This document shows positions 5,755 through 6,564 of a stretch of DNA of 6,564 nucleotides, piece after piece. A program made the position numbers and the translations under genes. The notes under the pieces were generated by a model that worked only from the letters and a program-made list of their open reading frames with translations, had not been told where the DNA came from and did no database searches. Source of the DNA: Proteobacteria bacterium UBA6492. Its GTDB lineage: Bacteria > Pseudomonadota > Gammaproteobacteria > UBA6429 > Thiohalophilaceae. How positions within the stretch are numbered: position 1 is the first letter of the stretch; each line of letters opens with the position of its first letter. The stretch covers positions 347-6,910 of the forward strand of contig DJMK01000111.1 of the NCBI GenBank assembly GCA_002436485.1, read 5' to 3'.

Positions 5755-5756
5755 TA
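5742..5756 (-). repeat. 15-base palindrome TATTGAT-T-ATCAATA over the upstream -35 region
   Basis: Perfect 7-bp inverted repeat with a single central base, covering the -35 box of the promoter candidate at 5726-5754. An operator is possible. The halves recall FNR sites (TTGAT-N4-ATCAA), but the spacing is one base, not four. Confidence 0.4.
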
Positions 5757-5787
5757 TTTTTTGAACTTATAGCCCGCACATAGCTCA

Positions 5788-5858
5788 CCATCAGCCTCCA
5801 GCAACAATTGTGAATATTTGTGATATTGCCACAATTATTGCAAAAAGGAGCCTGATGG
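5788..5858 (-). repeat. Long imperfect hairpin immediately downstream of rho
   Basis: Inverted repeat of 71 bases. From outside in: CCATCAG (5788-5794) with 5852-5858; one mismatch (5795 with 5851); CTCC (5796-5799) with GGAG (5847-5850); GCAACAATTGTG (5801-5812) with 5830-5841; AATAT (5813-5817) with ATATT (5823-5827); loop TTGTG. In all 28 positions pair. The one imperfect pair in the 12-bp block (5805 with 5837) is C-A as + strand RNA but G-U as - strand RNA, so the fold suits the rho transcript. It begins four bases after the rho stop codon. It may protect the mRNA 3' end or be a remnant of a small repetitive element. Confidence 0.65.
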
Positions 5859-5862
5859 CCCT
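5842..5862 (-). terminator. Candidate short terminator at the rho stop codon
   Basis: On the - strand GGGCC (5861-5857), loop ATCA and GGCTC (5852-5848) form a 5-bp stem with one G-U pair, followed by C and T5 (5846-5842). The stem is short, so this is a weak call. It shares bases with the long hairpin at 5788-5858, so the two folds exclude each other. Confidence 0.35.
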
Positions 5863-6564
5863 CTAGCGCTTCATGGAATCAAAGAATTCGTTATTGGTCT
5901 TCGTCGCCCGCATTTTGTCGGACAGGAACTCCATGGCAGCCAGTTCATCCATATCGTGCACCACCTTGCGAATAATCCACATCTTCTGCAACTCATCCGG
6001 TGTGGTCAGCAACTCCTCACGCCGTGTGCCAGAACGATTGATATCGATTGCCGGGTAAATACGCTTCTCTGCGATGCGACGGTTAAGGTGAATTTCCATG
6101 TTACCGGTGCCTTTGAACTCCTCGTAAATCACGTCGTCCATACGCGAACCGGTATCGATAAGGGCCGTTGCCAGGATGGTCAGTGAGCCACCTTCTTCGA
6201 TATTTCGCGCGGCGCCAAAGAAACGCTTTGGACGGTGCAGAGCATTGGCGTCCACACCACCGGTCAGTACCTTGCCCGAGGAAGGAATCACGGTGTTATA
6301 GGCACGCGCCAACCGGGTTATGGAGTCAAGCAGGATAACCACGTCTTTCTTGTGCTCAACCAGGCGCTTGGCTTTTTCAATCACCATCTCTGCGACCTGA
6401 ACATGGCGGCTGGCTGGCTCATCAAAGGTGGAGGACACCACCTCACCACGCACGGAGCGTTCCATTTCGGTTACTTCTTCAGGACGCTCATCAATGAGCA
6501 GTACGATGAGATAACACTCCGGGTTTTTGTTGGTAATGGACTGCGCAATATTCTGCAGCATCAT
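5863..6564 (-). CDS. rho: Transcription termination factor Rho, C-terminal part, 5' end outside window
   Basis: Hexameric RNA-dependent ATPase and helicase that ends transcription. The fragment has 233 residues, equal to E. coli Rho from about residue 186; the RNA-binding N-domain and Walker A loop are off the right edge, which cuts almost directly after the P-loop. Seen: catalytic Glu in LIDERPEEV (fragment residue 26, E. coli Glu211); Walker B ILLDSITR with Asp80 (Asp265); Q-loop IPSSGKVLTGGVD (93-105) with Lys98 (Lys283); R-loop DTGSR (137-141); arginine finger Arg181 (Arg366) in SGTRREE. All are intact. The ATG at the edge is an internal Met, not a start. It ends FFDSMKR, one residue shorter than the E. 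coli ending MKRS. A structured, AT-rich 328-base intergenic region follows before the next gene on the same strand. Confidence 0.98.
   Translation of the reverse strand: MMLQNIAQSITNKNPECYLIVLLIDERPEEVTEMERSVRGEVVSSTFDEPASRHVQVAEMVIEKAKRLVEHKKDVVILLDSITRLARAYNTVIPSSGKVLTGGVDANALHRPKRFFGAARNIEEGGSLTILATALIDTGSRMDDVIYEEFKGTGNMEIHLNRRIAEKRIYPAIDINRSGTRREELLTTPDELQKMWIIRKVVHDMDELAAMEFLSDKMRATKTNNEFFDSMKR

Larger units (their letters stand above)
5535..5862. other. Intergenic region between rho and the DUF3135-like gene
   Basis: This 328-base stretch has no credible gene on either strand. From the rho side it contains the long hairpin (5788-5858), a palindrome and promoter candidate near 5726-5756, a perfect 10-base palindrome TTGTTAACAA (5708-5717), an AU-rich hairpin (5686-5709), the main promoter candidate with its palindrome (5658-5687), an AACCGGTT palindrome near 5632-5639, the GTGAAC palindrome (5589-5604) and the ribosome binding site at 5543-5548. 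Bases about 5640-5780 are clearly more AT-rich than the genes around them. Confidence 0.6.

Noticed and set aside
5742..5756. FNR/CRP-type site
   Set aside because: The TTGAT and ATCAA halves are separated by one base instead of four.
1..6564. Defence system, prophage, insertion sequence, CRISPR array, tRNA or other accessory cassette
   Set aside because: Every gene belongs to a housekeeping or common conserved family, and I saw no transposase, integrase, array-like repeats or tRNA-like cloverleaf.

Overview
The window looks like an ordinary chromosomal segment of a gammaproteobacterium. The class is suggested by the close match of the Rho and PBP1a fragments to their E. coli counterparts, by a zinc-type bL31, by a DUF3135-like protein, and by the order PBP1a / small conserved protein / malic enzyme / nuclease / rpmE, which I recall from Pseudomonas. 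I cannot name a genus. I found no mobile element, CRISPR array, tRNA or rRNA.

Layout. On the + strand, bases 1-2147 hold the 3' five-sixths of a class A penicillin-binding protein 1a gene (mrcA/ponA). Five bases later follows a 211-residue conserved protein of unknown function that may be a degenerate nucleotidyltransferase (2153-2788). Its last 22 bases overlap, tail to tail, the end of a malic enzyme gene on the - strand. Everything from there to the right edge is on the - strand. Read in transcription order it is: the C-terminal 233 codons of rho (6564-5863), a 328-base intergenic region, a DUF3135-like gene (5534-5169), a 129-base gap, rpmE (5039-4836), a secreted staphylococcal-nuclease-like protein (4832-4044) and a short-form malic enzyme (4041-2767). 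The last three are separated by only 3 and 2 bases and look like one operon.

How they fit together. The set is housekeeping: peptidoglycan synthesis (PBP1a), transcription termination (Rho), ribosome structure (bL31), carbon metabolism (malic enzyme) and a periplasmic or secreted nuclease. I see no dedicated new system. The most unusual points are regulatory. A textbook intrinsic terminator for rpmE lies inside codons 8-19 of the nuclease gene, and that gene has no usable start codon downstream of it, so the nuclease and malic enzyme should depend on read-through of, or translation across, that terminator. A 71-base imperfect hairpin begins four bases after the rho stop and shares bases with a short terminator-like hairpin. 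The rho-DUF3135 intergenic region has two candidate promoters, each overlapped by a perfect palindrome, plus a third palindrome in the presumed leader. Promoter and operator calls are by eye and tentative.
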